Shown: piece by piece, positions 11,371-23,988 of the stretch
Layout of the letters: every line of letters begins with the position of its first letter
How positions within the stretch are numbered: position 1 is the stretch's first letter
Assembly: GCF_011745365.1 (NCBI RefSeq)
Contig: NW_024468913.1
Coordinates: 2,046,001-2,110,000, forward strand
Direction: 5' to 3'
DNA from: Cryphonectria parasitica EP155
Lineage: Eukaryota; Ascomycota; Sordariomycetes; Diaporthales; Cryphonectriaceae
DNA length: 64,000 nt
Position numbers and translations under genes: made by a program
The notes under the pieces: model-generated
Told to the model about the DNA's origin: nothing
Database searches by the model: none
What the model saw: only the letters and a program-made list of their open reading frames with translations

Positions 11371-13827
11371 GACTCATTTTGTGATGAGGAACGTATTCTG
11401 TAAATTCGAATAGGTGACAGGATACCAGGTGCAGATCTTGAAGTGCCAAAGTTAATGATGAAGGGACTCAGCTTCTGAGTTAGATATTGCGAAGTCACTG
11501 AGCGGATGAGTGAGCGCGGGCGTGCGGGCTTGTCCACGGGCCCGCTCCCATCTGAGCAGTGCCTCATGTGGGGCCGCCTACTTACAGTAGTGGAGTGGAT
11601 CACAGAACCCCCCCTGTCGCCTATCCATCCAAGTCCTCCAAGCCAGGGATCACAGGGTTGCACAAGTGTATGAACCAATCAAATTGCTGTCTTGACTGCT
11701 ACCTGTGACTTTCAGGATGAATGCTTGTGTAACTCGAGATATGTCACCAAGGCTGAAAATTTCCCTCCTTTTCTCCTTGTTTCTGTTTTCCTCCCTATCA
11801 CTCACATATCAAGGAACAGAACCATTTGGATATAATTGCCATGTGTTCAGGGAGGACCTACGCTTGGTGTTTACCTGAGCTATAATCAAGGTGTCCTACC
11901 TGGCGGAAGCATGGACATCGATGCTACTCATCATGATAAAGGCATGAGATTGGGTCATATTCCCCTGAATGTCATCTTGGATATGGAGAAGAGCAAAGAG
12001 CCTCCAGCTGTGCTCAAGGGAGAAGAAAGAAGGGCGGGATACATGGCTTTAGCTGAATAGATGATCAAGAGTATCAGCTTCGAGTGACCTAGGTCAGATG
12101 GATGGGAGATGGATTTTTCTCTAATTGCAGCTTTCACGCCTTAAATTTTTGGACTTTTGAAGGGAACACATGTCATGCTCACATCATACATTGCAAATTG
12201 GTGGGACTCGAACTATTAGAAGACTTCATAGACTCTAAGAGAGCTGGTACACAAATGGCATAAAAGTAGAGCCTACACTTAGCACTTCTTCCTCTTGCAC
12301 ATTGACAAGGAGATGAATAATTTAAGTATCGACTGAGAGGAACATACATGTTGTCCCACAACTTTTCCGTGGACGCGCTCAAGAAGGTTGAATATGTCAT
12401 AATAGACGGAACAATAATATACTTACTCACTCCCCTTGATCACTGGAACAGATTTAGAATATCAAATTTCTCCCTACAAGGAACTTGGCAGTCATTACAT
12501 AAACCACGGCTGTACCAGCATCACCATCTTGCATGCATGCCCCGGATATCATCTAGCACCAATCGATCCCATATCATCGTCATTCAGAACATGTGTCATT
12601 TCTGGTTACATTCATGTTTAAGGAAACTCATGGGAATTATTAGAAACTTGTCATTGAATATCGTCAGTTCTGAGTTAGAGCAGAGGCGATATCGACTGGA
12701 TGCTGAATCTAAGAAAGAGATAACATGTTCCTGCTAGGAACCCAGAGTTTCTGAATACTTGTTTAGTTGAAAAACATTCACTCCATAAAGGTGATTTCAT
12801 TTGAGTCAACTTACCCTCTCTCTAGGAGGGGCATTTTTTCCTTTGGTTTCTCTACCCCCCCCCCCCCGGGGCAAAAAAAAAACCATCACCAATACTTCCA
12901 CCCTTCTCTCTCACCCAGTCTTGATGCTATGTTTTCCTTGTTTTCGGCCCGGCCTTCCTTACTTCTCGCTGCTGCTATCGTACTGTCGTATATGGTACTG
13001 TAACCGTGTGACGTTTTGTTACCTCTTACATTCGAGCGTATTGGTTCGACTTCTAGTGCCACCATAAACGGCTGCCTGTGTGACGTCCAGGTAGGCATGA
13101 ATTGTGGAGCCACTGTAAGCTTATGTTTAACGCAGAAAGGCTCGCTAATGCGCGAACTGTTGTTTATAGTGCAGGGGCGGTGCAGATCCATGCAGTCAGG
13201 CAGGAATCAATTATATACTTGGTATGCAGTGCCCTCAGTAGGGAGACATTTTTGGAGGCCTTTTGGGGGCCTCAAAAACTTGAATCACCACTTCGACGGC
13301 ATCACATTAGTGTACAGATGTAAAGTCACCAGGTCACAAGAGCCAAGAAAGCAAGTAAAAGCGATCATCAAACGCCGAGAAAGGGTTCAAATGGTTGGCT
13401 GCCCTTTTGTTAGCGGGTGGCACAGCAGGGCAAAATTAAAGACGGCGGAAATGATTGACAGGTTGCGCCTCATCCTAGTGGACTCTAGTCTTACTTAGTG
13501 GGAGGATGCGCAGTGACTAGGGCCTCTGACGTCGAGTATATGATGGCCGGTGAACGCCACCCGGATCATCATCATGTTTGAAAATGTCATGTTCACTAGA
13601 TACTGGGTATCATCTTGGCGTTTCACTTTTTTGCCTGAAGTCGCCTCTCTCAATCTGGCGCTCTTCTAAAACCAAGCGCATCCTTTTTTTTCAGTCTGCG
13701 ATCACATCACGAAAAGCATCAATAATTATTTGATGCCCAACCACCCATTCTTCTTGTTACCTTCTATTTATTCGTCTTTGTCGCCAGCTACCGCACCAGC
13801 GCGCGCGCAGACATACACACGCACACC
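11371..13827. other. Gene-free AT-rich spacer
   Basis: About 2.5 kb without a supportable gene. Frames at 11836-12060 and 12348-12737 (+) were inspected; they have no recognised motifs, no splice structure and an AT-rich codon make-up unlike the real genes nearby. A 13-C run followed by GGGG and A10 lies at 12855-12880. Confidence 0.55.
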
Positions 13828-14709
13828 ATGAAGCTTAATCTCCTCCTCGCGGGTGTCGCCCTCTTGGACACAACTGTGTCGGCAGCCGCAATTCCCGATG
13901 GCTCCGATCTCACATCCTTTCACGCATCAGCACAAGCAAACACTCAGCGCGACGACGCAGCAGCAGCAGCAGCCCTCCCCTTCTTCTCGGACCTCTTCAA
14001 GCGCAGGGGCGGCGGCGGAAGTGGTTCTAAGGGTGGCTCAAGTGGAAGTTCGGATTCCGGCTCATCCTCATCCTCATCATCAGGCAAGACAGGTTCCTCC
14101 AGCAGCAGTTCCTCCTCCAGCAGCAGCTCCAAGGGTCTAGGCTCCTCGTCCTCTTCGACCGGCGGCAGAACCACCACAGGTTCCGGCGTCGCCGCCTCAT
14201 ACGGCGGTGGCAAGTACTATGGCGGCGGCACCACCGTGCCGTACCGGTCTGGCGCGCGGTCGACAGGCGGCCTCGTCGCCCTTCCCTTGCTCAGCACGGC
14301 CGCGCTGGTGGCATTCTGGCCCGGCGTGTGGTACCACCCGGCCTACCTCTATCCCTACTCGAACCCCTGGTACTTCCACAATGCGACTACGAATGCGAAC
14401 GAGACGAAGCCCGTCCAGTGCGGCTGCGAAGAGTACCAGGAGTGTGGCTGCGACGAGAACAACAGCACGGACTATGTCAACAGCATCCTGGGCAATGGAA
14501 GCTACAACCAGCTGAACCAGAGCCTGGTCACCGTGGCGAATGTCAACGGTACCGATACCATCCTGCTGAACGGGACGCTACCCAACGGCACGACGGCCAG
14601 CGGTGGCACAGACTCGCCCAGTGCTGCTGCGGGCTTCAGGCATCTGGCGGAGACGGCTGGGTACTGGCCCGTCGTGGTGACTGTGCTGGCTTTGGTGTTC
14701 TTTGGCTAA
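13828..14709 (+). CDS. Secreted Ser/Gly-rich protein, DUF7732-like, probable GPI anchor
   Basis: Single exon, 293 residues. Residues 1-19 are a signal peptide (MKLNLLLAGVALLDTTVSA). After an Ala run comes FFSDLFKRRGGGG, then a Ser/Gly low-complexity region (about residues 65-115) made of repeated TCC/AGC codons. The folded part holds a hydrophobic segment (GGLVALPLLSTAALVAFWPG) and the Trp/Tyr-rich WYHPAYLYPYSNPWYFHNAT. Next is a Cys cluster with CGCEEYQECGCDENN. At least eight N-x-S/T sites follow. The C-terminal hydrophobic tail YWPVVVTVLALVFFG with no charged end looks like a GPI-attachment signal. The Trp/Tyr and CGC motifs match a fungal family I believe is catalogued as DUF7732; its function is unknown. 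It is likely a cell-surface protein. Confidence 0.8.
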   Translation: MKLNLLLAGVALLDTTVSAAAIPDGSDLTSFHASAQANTQRDDAAAAAALPFFSDLFKRRGGGGSGSKGGSSGSSDSGSSSSSSSGKTGSSSSSSSSSSSSKGLGSSSSSTGGRTTTGSGVAASYGGGKYYGGGTTVPYRSGARSTGGLVALPLLSTAALVAFWPGVWYHPAYLYPYSNPWYFHNATTNANETKPVQCGCEEYQECGCDENNSTDYVNSILGNGSYNQLNQSLVTVANVNGTDTILLNGTLPNGTTASGGTDSPSAAAGFRHLAETAGYWPVVVTVLALVFFG

Positions 14710-15673
14710 GAATATATTCCTGATTTGAGTGAGCGCTCGTCCCCTGATTACGATGCGTTGCCTCTTGCTTGGTATCTTCGACTTTGGCGAATGAATGACG
14801 ATTGGTGATACTCTGGGATTGGACTGGCGCATGACGGTTTATGGAGAGAGAAATGGCGTTGGGCGTCTTTTCGCCGGAGTCTCACAGCGAGGTCGGATAT
14901 TTGGCTAGGCATAACAATTTTAGCTGTTTCCCCTAATTCCGAGGTCTTGTATGCATGAGTGTTCTTCGGACCAATGTGCGAGCCAATCTTTGTCACAAGG
15001 ATGGTGACAGTTCTCGTAGATGCTGCAGGAGAGAATTTCTCCTCTGCGGAAGGGGCTGAGACGCCGTCTTCTCCGTCTGTGACCATGCTTGCCTCGGAAT
15101 TGAGAGGTGGAAGCACCTAAAAGCAACCTTGGAATTCCTAGCCCTCCTCGCAATCCGTCCTACTGCTTTGACTTCCCCTCTTTTAGTTGCTCGTGAAGGG
15201 CATTTGGCATTTGTAGCTCACGTTCTTCTCTTCCGATCCCGTGGCGGCAATTGTGGCTCCGAAACTACAGTCCAGGTAGGAGGTACAAATTTGCTACAGT
15301 GGCATACTAAGGATGCCGCCCACAAGCAATACATTGACATTTTTACTTCGAAGACGCTCAGATTTTTTCCCAAAGAATTTCCTGGCAGTCAACCCCCGCA
15401 TTTTTATTTGAGGTTCTCGAAAAGGAAGTAGGAAGAGAAAAGTAAGTAAGTAAACCACCTTAGTCGACCCCCGTGAAGAAATGCGCGCTCAAACAAACAA
15501 AAGAGGTGCGTGTTTGCCCACCCAGGTTAACGCAGCATGTCCCTGATTACGCCCGTTCCGATATGCTGAACTCATGTGCCTCCCTCCGTGCTGTATCATA
15601 CTATCCCGTAGTCATTTGTCGTTATACAATCTGGTGTCCTTCCACGTCAGTAGTCGTTGAACGGCGACGACCA
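14710..15673. other. Convergent 3' spacer
   Basis: About 960 bases between the GPI-type protein gene and the LMBD1 gene. Only short frames without motifs are present; a small AAGT repeat lies near 15438-15451. Confidence 0.55.
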
Positions 15674-17443
15674 CTAGTTTGTTCCGTAGCCACGGTCTGA
15701 GCTACCTCCTCCGCTGCGACCTGTGACGTCCTGCCAGGTAGCTTGGAACCGCCTGCCTGTGCTCGCCAGAAGGCCCTCTTCCTCATCCTCCTCTGCTTCC
15801 TCATCGATCTCTGCGTAGTTCAATTTGGGGGCGCGGAACAGGCTCGTCACGAAAACGATGAGGAAGACGCCAAGGAAGGCAAATTGCGCCCAGAAATCGA
15901 TGGCGCCGAAGACCGGCCAGTTAAGTGCCACGCGGTTCAAGAAAGTCGACATCACGGAGGGCGTGCACACCGTGTGCGCGGCCTGGCTGTCTGCCAGCTC
16001 GGAACAAGGCTTGATCAAGTCGCGCAGGCCAGAACAATCAGGTTGATCACCTGGGTGGCGGGGTGGGTTGTCGCAAAAGACTTGGGTGCCATAGGTTGAG
16101 TATTGAGGTGCAACCATGGCGAAAATCGAATAGTTGATGGCGAGGATGATGAGCGCCAGCATGACGGTTGCAATCAGGAGGGCTTGCGGAAGGGTCCTAC
16201 CCTTCTTAATCTGGAAAATACGGATCCATAGAAACCGAATGCCGATAGCCGCGAGGCCATTGATTGAACTGCCAAAGAAAAACAAGATGAGTAGGGCCAT
16301 GAGGATGTAGTCGACCGGGAAGGCCTTGGCTGTCTGCACAAAGACCCAGTTGATGGGTTGGAAGACATTGATCTTCCCCAAGATGTAGCCGCAGTGTGAT
16401 TTGCAGATGGAGTTGGCGGCCTTGTCTATGCCAGTTATGAGCATAGAGATCCAGATCAGGACCGAAAGAAGCAGTAGTAGGATGCCTCCAATAAGCTTCA
16501 GAGGCCGGAAGACAGCCTCAACCTTCAGCCAGGCCTTGTATATCCAGCTCTGTCCCTCGCCACGGGCCTCAGAAGCGAGCCTCTGTCGTCGTACCAAGGT
16601 CTGCTCTTCGCGGACGAGCAGCTCCATCTCGCGCTGGTCTTTGGCCGACATACCCTCAGGGTTTCCCGCGTTGCGCATGTCCAGTTGGTGTTGGCGCTCC
16701 CTGTTGCTCTCCAGCTGAGACTCTGTCGTTTCCGACAGCTGTGGGGCAGAGATGGACGGAGCTGACTTGATCCATGATACCGGCAGCAGAGCTAAACCAG
16801 CGCCAGTATACAGAATATAAATCAGCGTTCCCAGAGTCACCAAAAGGCCCAATCCAAAAGTCAGGGCCTTCTCTCCTTTATTCTCGGACAGCAGCTTCTT
16901 GAAGTAGTCGAGGTCGAGATGGCGGTCTACCCTATTTCCAGCAGCCGGTACGAAGAAGCCGACCAGGAAGAGGATCACCACGAGAAAGATGAAGGCCACT
17001 GTGTATTTGAAGGCTCCCCAGAACTTGGCACCGAAGCCCCTGGTGCCCTCCTCTTCCTCAACCTCATCGTATTCCTCATACCAGAAATACGAGAATGGGA
17101 TGATGACGAGACACAGCAGAGCATCGAAGCTGTACAGTGAGTAGTAGACGACTTTTAGGGTGTAGAGGATGTTATTGACGCGCTGGGGAGTCGCCCAATC
17201 CTTCTTCGCACCGAGCGAGGTCGAGGTCGTTGCAGAAATCAAGGCGATGTCTACTGGAAGAAGCAGAACCGTCGCGAGGAGGGAGGTAAGACTGATGATG
17301 GCGACGATGGTCACGATCGCAGATCTTTCACGAGGGGCCTGCCAGATGAGGGTCGTGACGGTGGCAGCGATGAGGGCGAGCGCGACCGCGACCGCATACG
17401 CCACCCAGATCAGACTGACCTGCAAGTAGCCTGCAGAAGCCAT
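15674..17443 (-). CDS. LMBR1/LMBD1-family membrane protein (probable lysosomal cobalamin transporter type)
   Basis: Single exon, 589 residues, ATG at 17443. The protein begins with a luminal stub and a first membrane helix ([19 protein letters not shown]), has roughly nine hydrophobic segments, and a long cytosolic loop in the middle (about residues 225-310) with [20 protein letters not shown] and [14 protein letters not shown]. The fungal family hallmark is the N-terminal pair of helices followed by [20 protein letters not shown] and [31 protein letters not shown]. Mammalian LMBRD1 helps export vitamin B12 from lysosomes; since most fungi neither make nor need B12, the substrate here is unknown and a vacuolar location is inferred. 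It is divergent from CFT1, with 632 bases between the start codons. Confidence 0.88.
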   Translation of the reverse strand: MASAGYLQVSLIWVAYAVAVALALIAATVTTLIWQAPRERSAIVTIVAIISLTSLLATVLLLPVDIALISATTSTSLGAKKDWATPQRVNNILYTLKVVYYSLYSFDALLCLVIIPFSYFWYEEYDEVEEEEGTRGFGAKFWGAFKYTVAFIFLVVILFLVGFFVPAAGNRVDRHLDLDYFKKLLSENKGEKALTFGLGLLVTLGTLIYILYTGAGLALLPVSWIKSAPSISAPQLSETTESQLESNRERQHQLDMRNAGNPEGMSAKDQREMELLVREEQTLVRRQRLASEARGEGQSWIYKAWLKVEAVFRPLKLIGGILLLLLSVLIWISMLITGIDKAANSICKSHCGYILGKINVFQPINWVFVQTAKAFPVDYILMALLILFFFGSSINGLAAIGIRFLWIRIFQIKKGRTLPQALLIATVMLALIILAINYSIFAMVAPQYSTYGTQVFCDNPPRHPGDQPDCSGLRDLIKPCSELADSQAAHTVCTPSVMSTFLNRVALNWPVFGAIDFWAQFAFLGVFLIVFVTSLFRAPKLNYAEIDEEAEEDEEEGLLASTGRRFQATWQDVTGRSGGGSSDRGYGTN

Positions 17444-18075
17444 TGTTGTGTCGCGTTGTGCTGGCTGCCGTGCTGTGGTATTGTCGTGTAGATTGTCAAA
17501 CTTTGGATTGTCGAATTGATTTTGTTGACTTTTATCAAGTCAAGTTGCTGGTGTTGACTCTCATGCCACCCCACAACATTTGGGTATGATGACGGAGGAA
17601 CAGTTGGAATGTGAAAGGAGACTTTCCATGAAAAGGTCAGGAGGTTCGTATTCTAGTCCAAGCTGCAAGGCAGCATCATGCACAACTGTATTTGCCTTAC
17701 AGTGACGTCGAGGTCTGCACTGGAGCCACTGACTCTAGGTGCGACAGGGAGCTTGGGCCTCTTTTCATGCGCCTACAGGGGTGTTTGTGGGGTCAAAACG
17801 GCAGGGGCTGGGGATCCCGGCGTGAGCCTGGGCCATCTCCAATTCTGGTAGCTGTGCAAGGCTCAAAGTTGTCGCAAAGGTCCCTTTCTCACCACTACAA
17901 CACATCCTTCTCCCCCAGCATTTGCAATTCCACAACAAGAACAGCACTGGTGCTTGTCAGCAGCCTCCCTTCTGTGGCTCTTTTTGTGTCTTGTTCTTCA
18001 ATTCACTAGGAACAATACTGAGCTGTTAGCTGTCCTTTCATGGACAACATCTAGCATGACCGGACAGGATTCACG
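17444..18075. promoter_or_regulatory. Bidirectional promoter region LMBD1 / CFT1
   Basis: The 632 bases separate two divergent start codons, so both promoters must lie here. No clear TATA box or coding frame was found. Confidence 0.5.
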
Positions 18076-21000
18076 ATGCAGTGCTATACTGAGTTGACGC
18101 CTCCCACGGCTATCACCCACTCTCTCGATATACCCTTCCTGTCAGCCCAGAGTAACAATCTCATTGTTGCAAGGTCATCTCTCCTCCAGATCTTCAACAC
18201 AAAGACCATTACTGCCGAGATCGACAACTCCCAGTCCTCGACCCTCCACTCGACCAAGGCAACTGCACAATACGACAGCCGGATCAACGACGACGATGGA
18301 CTCGAGTCCTCCTTCCTGGGTGGCGACGCAGCCTTCCAGAAATCCGACCGCACGAACAATACGAAGCTCGTTCTCGTCACCGAGATTAGCCTCTCGGGAA
18401 CGGTGACGGGGCTGGCGAGGATCAAGACACAGAACACGCTGTCTGGCGGCGAAGCTCTGCTGGTCCAGTTTAAAGACGCAAAGTTGAGTCTGCTGGAGTG
18501 GGACCCCGCGCGATACACCGTGACAACCATATCAATCCACTATTATGAGCAAGAGGAACACCAGGGCAGCCCTTGGGCTCCTGCGCTGAATGACTGTGTC
18601 AACTTCCTCGTCGCAGACCCTGGGAGCAGATGCGCCGCCCTCAAATTTGGCTCCAGGAACTTGGCCATCTTGCCCTTCAAGCAGGCCGACGAGGAAGACA
18701 TTGCAATGGATGATTGGGATCCAGATCTAGATGGGCCCAAACCTGCCAAGCAGGAAAATACATCCTCAGCCGTTGTAAATGGAACTAGCAACATAGAAGA
18801 CACACCATATTCACCATCATTTGTCCTTCGACTTTCCATACTCGATCCCAACCTCATCTATCCTGTTGACCTCGCGTTTCTCTACGAGTATAGAGAGCCC
18901 ACATTCGGCATTCTATCCTCCAAGCTGGGGCCGTCTGCTGCGATAGGTCGAAAAGACCACCTGTTCTTCATGGTGTTTACGCTAGACCTACAACAGAAAG
19001 CTTCCACTACTATTCTTTCTGTCGGCGGTCTTCCCCATGACTTGTTCAAGGTCATCGCGCTGCCTGCACCTGTTGGTGGTGCTCTGCTTGTTGGCGCCAA
19101 CGAGCTAATCCACATCGATCAGTCGGGTGCCTCTAACGGAGTGGCAGTAAATCCCTTCACCAAGCAATGCACGGACTTCAGTCTCACAGACCAGTCTGAT
19201 CTTGGCCTCCGCCTGGAGGGCTGTACTCTCAACTTCCTCTCGCCAGAGAATGGCCAAATGCTGATCGTTCTGTCTGACGGCCGTCTTGCAACCCTGGACT
19301 TTCTCATTGACGGGCGTAGAGTTTCCGGCCTCACCATCAAGCTTGTGGCTCCTGCGTCCGGGGGAAATATCATTTCAGGCAGGATATCATCACTCAGTCG
19401 TCTAGGCAGGAACACCCTGTTCGCAGGGAGTGAGAGCGGGGACTCAGTCGTTTTCGGCTGGATACGCAAGAACAGCCAGACGTCAAAGAAGAAGTCTCAT
19501 ATGCAAGAGTCTCTTGACTTCGAGGACTTCGATGAGGATGATGTGGAAGATGAGGATGACCTCTATGCAGATACGACCACAGCCACGCAAGCAAGTAGTG
19601 GTGCCGCAGCCGCGAAAGCAGGAGAGCTGGTGTTTCGGATCCACGACACGCTCACGAATATTGCGCCGATACAAGACATTACGTACGGGAAACCGCCTGC
19701 AGAAGCCGACGTGAAGGTACAGCAGAACTTGCTTGGCGTGCAGAGTGACTTGCAACTTGTGGCTGCCGTGGGTGTTGGGAAAGCTGGCTCTCTTGCAATT
19801 ATGAACCGTGAGATACAACCCAAGGTTATTGGCCGCTTCGACTTTCCCGAAGCTCGGGGTCTATGGACCATGAATGTTCAGAAACCTATGCCAAAGGTCC
19901 TGCAAGAGGGGAAGGGGAGCCAGGCTATGGGTGATGATTACGACTTGTCTGCGCAGTACGACAAGTTTATGATCGTTGCGAAGATCGACCTAGATAATTA
20001 CGAGACATCTGATGTCTACGCGTTGACATCAGCTGGCTTCGAATCTTTGACGGGAACAGAATTCGAGCCTGCAGCAGGCTTCACGGTAGAAGCAGGGACG
20101 ATGGCAAACCATCGCCGGGTGATCCAGGTGTTGAAGTCGGAGGTCCGCGTTTACGATGGAGGTAAGAGTACTGACATTTACTGATTCTGATTTATTATAC
20201 TGACTTCGTTCAGATCTTGGTTTGGATATGATCCTTCCCATGCAAGACGAGGAAACTGGTGCCGAGCCACGAGTTTTGAGCGCCAGTATCTGCGACCCCT
20301 ACCTCCTACTCATCAGAGATGACTCGAGTGCATTTGTCGCTCAAATGAACTCAGACGATGAGCTAGAGGAGGTCGACAAGACCGACAGCGGGTTAACGTC
20401 CACAAAGTGGGTATCGGGCTGCTTATACGCTGATACGACTGGGGCTTTCGGCGCGGCACAGGGAGAGACAGGCTCACGCAATACTTTCATGTTCTTGCTC
20501 AGCAACACTGGTGCACTCCAGGTCAGTGGCCTTTCAGAATACTGCGTATAAGAAGATCAACTGACGTTACATAGGTTTATGCCCTTCCAGACCTGTCCAA
20601 GCCGGTATACACGGCTGCGGGACTGAGTCACATCCCCCCCATTCTCACGCCTGAGTGGGTTGCCAGACGTGGCACTTCCAAGGAATCTATCAGCGAGATT
20701 CTTGTGACAGATCTTGGGGATATAGTCGCAAAATCGCCACATCTAATTGTAAGCTTTCTCGCCTCTCTCTTCAGTGCCACATATAAGCTGACTTTCTGAT
20801 AGCTGCGGCATGCCAATGATGATTTGACTATCTATGAGCCCCATACAAACCCGAACGCCACCTCAAAAAATCTTATGTCCTCACTATTCTTCCGTAAACT
20901 ACCTAATAATGCGTTCGCCAAGTCTATTGAAGAGCCAGCAGAAGATGACGACACGGCTGATGAGGTCCGAACAATGCCACTGCGCGCCTGCGTCAACATT

Positions 21001-22664
21001 GCTGGGTACAGTTCTGTTTTCCTTCCAGGACCAACACCAAGCTTCATCATCAAGTCAGCCAGGTCCACGCCAAAGGTAATCGGGCTCCAAGGGGCTGGCG
21101 TCAGAACCCTGAGCTCATTCCATACTGAAGGCTGCGAGCGAGGCTTCATATATGCGGATGCCGAAGGCATAGCTCGTGTCACGCAGCTACCAGCAGAGTG
21201 CAGCTACTCAATCGGCATGTCCCTCAGGAAGGTCCCGCTGGATGTGGACGTTAATTCTGTGGCATATCATTCCGCCGCTGCAGTGTACACCATAGGCTGC
21301 AACATCGAAGAGGAGTTTGAACTTCCCAAAGATGAGGACAGTAATCCACAGCAGGCACCCTTCTGGACGAAAGAGAAGATCACCTTCAAACCGGTATCGG
21401 AGCGCGGTATTTTGAAGCTCGTCAGCCCACAAAACTGGAGCGTCATTGACAGTGTTGACATGGAGGCATGCGAGATCATCCTATGTATCAAGAGCCTCAA
21501 CCTTGAGGTCTCCGAGTCTACGCACGAGCGTCGCGAGCTGATTGTCGTCGGTACTGCTATCTCAAGGGGCGAGGACCTCCCCATTCGGGGTCGCATCCAT
21601 GTCTACGACCTGGCGACCGTCATTCCTGAGCCCGGCCGGCCGGAGACGAACAAGAAGTTCAAGCTTGTAGCCAAGGAAGACATACCAAGAGGTGGTGTCA
21701 CAGCAATCTCGGGTGTCGGCACACAAGGCTTTGTGCTCGTTGCTCACGGTCAAAAATGCACAGTCCGCGGTCTTAAGGAGGATGGAACTTTATTGCCTGT
21801 CGCTTTTATGGATATGTCCAACTACGTCACAAGCGTCAAAGAAGTTCCCGGCACAGGTCTGTGCGTCATGTCGGACGCCTTCAAGGGCGTGTGGTTTACT
21901 GGCTATACCGAGGAGCCATACAAAATGTTGCTATTTGGGAAGAGCAACACCAGGTTAGAGGTGCTGAATGTTGACTTCCTGCCTGATGGCAAGGAGCTCT
22001 TCATTGTGGCAGCCGATGCGGACGGGAACATGCATGTGCTCCAGTTCGACCCAGAACGTAAGTTCCTCATGCCTCTCCAAGAGCCGTACCTTTAAGCACT
22101 GTTAACAATATACCCTCAGATCCCAAATCTCTTCAAGGCCATCTGCTCTTGCACCGTACTACCTTCAACACTGGTGCGAACCTCCCCACAAAGTCAATGA
22201 TGCTTCCGCGCGTCCCCCTGCCGCCCTTGCGTGGGCAAGAGAACGGCGCAGACCTCAAGAACGGTGATGCAAAATCACAACCCGGATCACTGCCAACACA
22301 GATCCTCCTCTTTGCCTCGCCCACTGGCTCTCTCGCGGCTCTCAATCCGCTGTCTGAGGCGTCATACCGACGCCTCTCATCCCTGACATCGCAGCTCATC
22401 AACACCCTACCTCAACCGGCGGGTCTCAACCCGAAGGCTTACCGTATGCCGCCATCAGCGACGCAGACGACCGCCAAGATGGGACCCGGAATCGATTCTG
22501 GTGTCGGCACGAACATTGTAGACGGCGCGATACTTGCCAGGTGGAATGAGCTGGCCAGTGGTAGACGGGGAGAGATTGCTGGGCGGGCTGGATACTCCGA
22601 AACAGAGGAAGTCAGAGCGGAGCTAGAAGGGCTGCTCGGTTGGGGAGGACTGAGCTATTTCTAG
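18076..22664 (+). CDS. CFT1: Cleavage and polyadenylation factor large subunit CFT1 (CPSF160)
   Basis: Five exons: 18076-20161, 20214-20521, 20575-20748, 20803-22057 and 22120-22664, giving 1455 residues; all four introns are 52-62 nt, GT-AG and phase-consistent. The start MQCYTELTPPTAITHSLDIPFLSA is the fungal CFT1 N-terminus. The protein is the multi-beta-propeller scaffold of the pre-mRNA 3'-end processing complex, related to DDB1. An acidic low-complexity loop (SLDFEDFDEDDVEDEDDLY, about residues 475-495) interrupts the N-terminal propeller region. The C-terminal CPSF_A-like part covers LKLVSPQNWSVIDSVDM, ELIVVGTAISRGEDLPIRG and GRIHVYDLATVIPEPGRPE, and ends in EVRAELEGLLGWGGLSYF. The length fits fungal orthologues. 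Confidence 0.96.
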
Positions 22665-23318
22665 AGGGTGAGCGAGCGGTGCGGTGCATGCAAAGATGCA
22701 TTATGGTCTTCTGGGTCTGTTGGTCATAGGAGCCTCGACAAGGTCAGGACAGGAGGCTTTCGAGGATGTAAAAAAAGAACGCATCAGTAGACGAGCGAAA
22801 GGCTTGGCCGTTCAGTGGGTGATGAGTCTTTACCTCAAAAATTTCTGTATATCTAAGTAGATACCAATTAAGTCATCAGGCATGCCGGGCTTGTTTCTCG
22901 TCGCATACCTCCACCAGTTGCATTGCTTCTTGAGAGACTGACTTGGTCTGCCCGCGTCGGCTGAACTTTACATGCTGGCCAACGAATAAGAACTTACTCA
23001 TTGGCAGCCAAACGAGCGACGAAAGAGAAAAGAAATGAGATGTCCATGAAGGAAGAGAAGAAAACCTATGCAGCATGCACTAGGTGAAGCACTAAGAGGT
23101 CCACCTGCAACCGTAATGAGATGGGTGTACCGAGGCGAGACACACCTTCGATACTACACTCCCAGCGTGGTGGCCTTAACGTTGTTTGCTTTGCAGGCAT
23201 GACAAGATCAAAAGCATAAATTCAGGTGCATAACTCGGTTGGTCATCAGCTGTCTCACCGCCAAAACCATAAACTAATAATCACAAGAAATCAAAAACAA
23301 GAAAGAAATGCAAAAGTG
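22665..23318. other. Spacer between CFT1 and tRNA-Gly
   Basis: About 650 bases with CFT1 3' sequence. Nothing else is recognised. Confidence 0.5.
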
Positions 23319-23389
23319 TGCGCAAACCCGGAATCGAACCGGGGGCCCATCGATGGCAACGATGGATTTTACCACTAAACCATTTGCGC
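23319..23389 (-). tRNA. tRNA-Gly, anticodon GCC
   Basis: A 71-nt cloverleaf on the minus strand without intron. The acceptor stem pairs GCGCAAA (23389-23383) with TTTGCGC (23326-23320), with discriminator A at 23319. The D-arm reads GGTTTAGTGGTAAAATCC. The anticodon stem CATCG/CGATG encloses TTGCCAT, giving GCC. The T-arm has the invariant GGTTCGATTCC (B box). A short T4 stretch just after the 3' end (23315-23312) would serve as the Pol III terminator. Confidence 0.97.
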
Positions 23390-23988
23390 AACTCGTAATA
23401 TGGTTGAAGGTTGCCAAATTTCAAAAACTTATAGCCCTAGCACAAGCTGTGGCTCCAGAAGGGGTTTCAGCAGGTGTGGGGCAGGGCAACTCGAGATGTG
23501 CTAGCGGACCACTACGGAACCTCGAAATCATATTCGAGAATACTCAACCTGGGGGTTGCCATTGATATCTGAATCGTCCGATCCAGGAGCTGACGGAGTC
23601 GTTGGGCCACAATATGAAGATAAGTTATGAGTGTGATAATACGATTCTGCGACCTAGGCGGACTTGCTAGGCCACTTATGTTCGACCATGGCCTTGGTAT
23701 ACTTGATCTTATCACATTGCTAAACAGGGACATCTTCGAGGTCGAAGTCAACGGCCCCAACATGGCAGACTCTCTGTGCCAATGGACCAGGGATAGATGA
23801 CATACCAAGCCTCAATTTGATGCCTTCGCAGAACATGCACAGGTCTTCGAGCTATGATATCCTTGAGGGAGTGGAGAGGGGTTCTGTATGCATCTATACT
23901 TCTCAAGTGCCCTGCATGCGACACAGAACGAAAGAAGGAAAAGCTGGCCGCTTATCACCCAAGACGTATGTCTACAAAGTCGCCATCC
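23390..23988. other. Spacer between tRNA-Gly and agmatinase
   Basis: About 600 bases holding the upstream side of the tRNA gene and the agmatinase 3' region. No gene is visible. Confidence 0.5.

Noticed and set aside
12348..12737. Plus-strand frame of 129 codons in AT-rich DNA
   Set aside because: No motif, and codon choice is unlike neighbouring genes.
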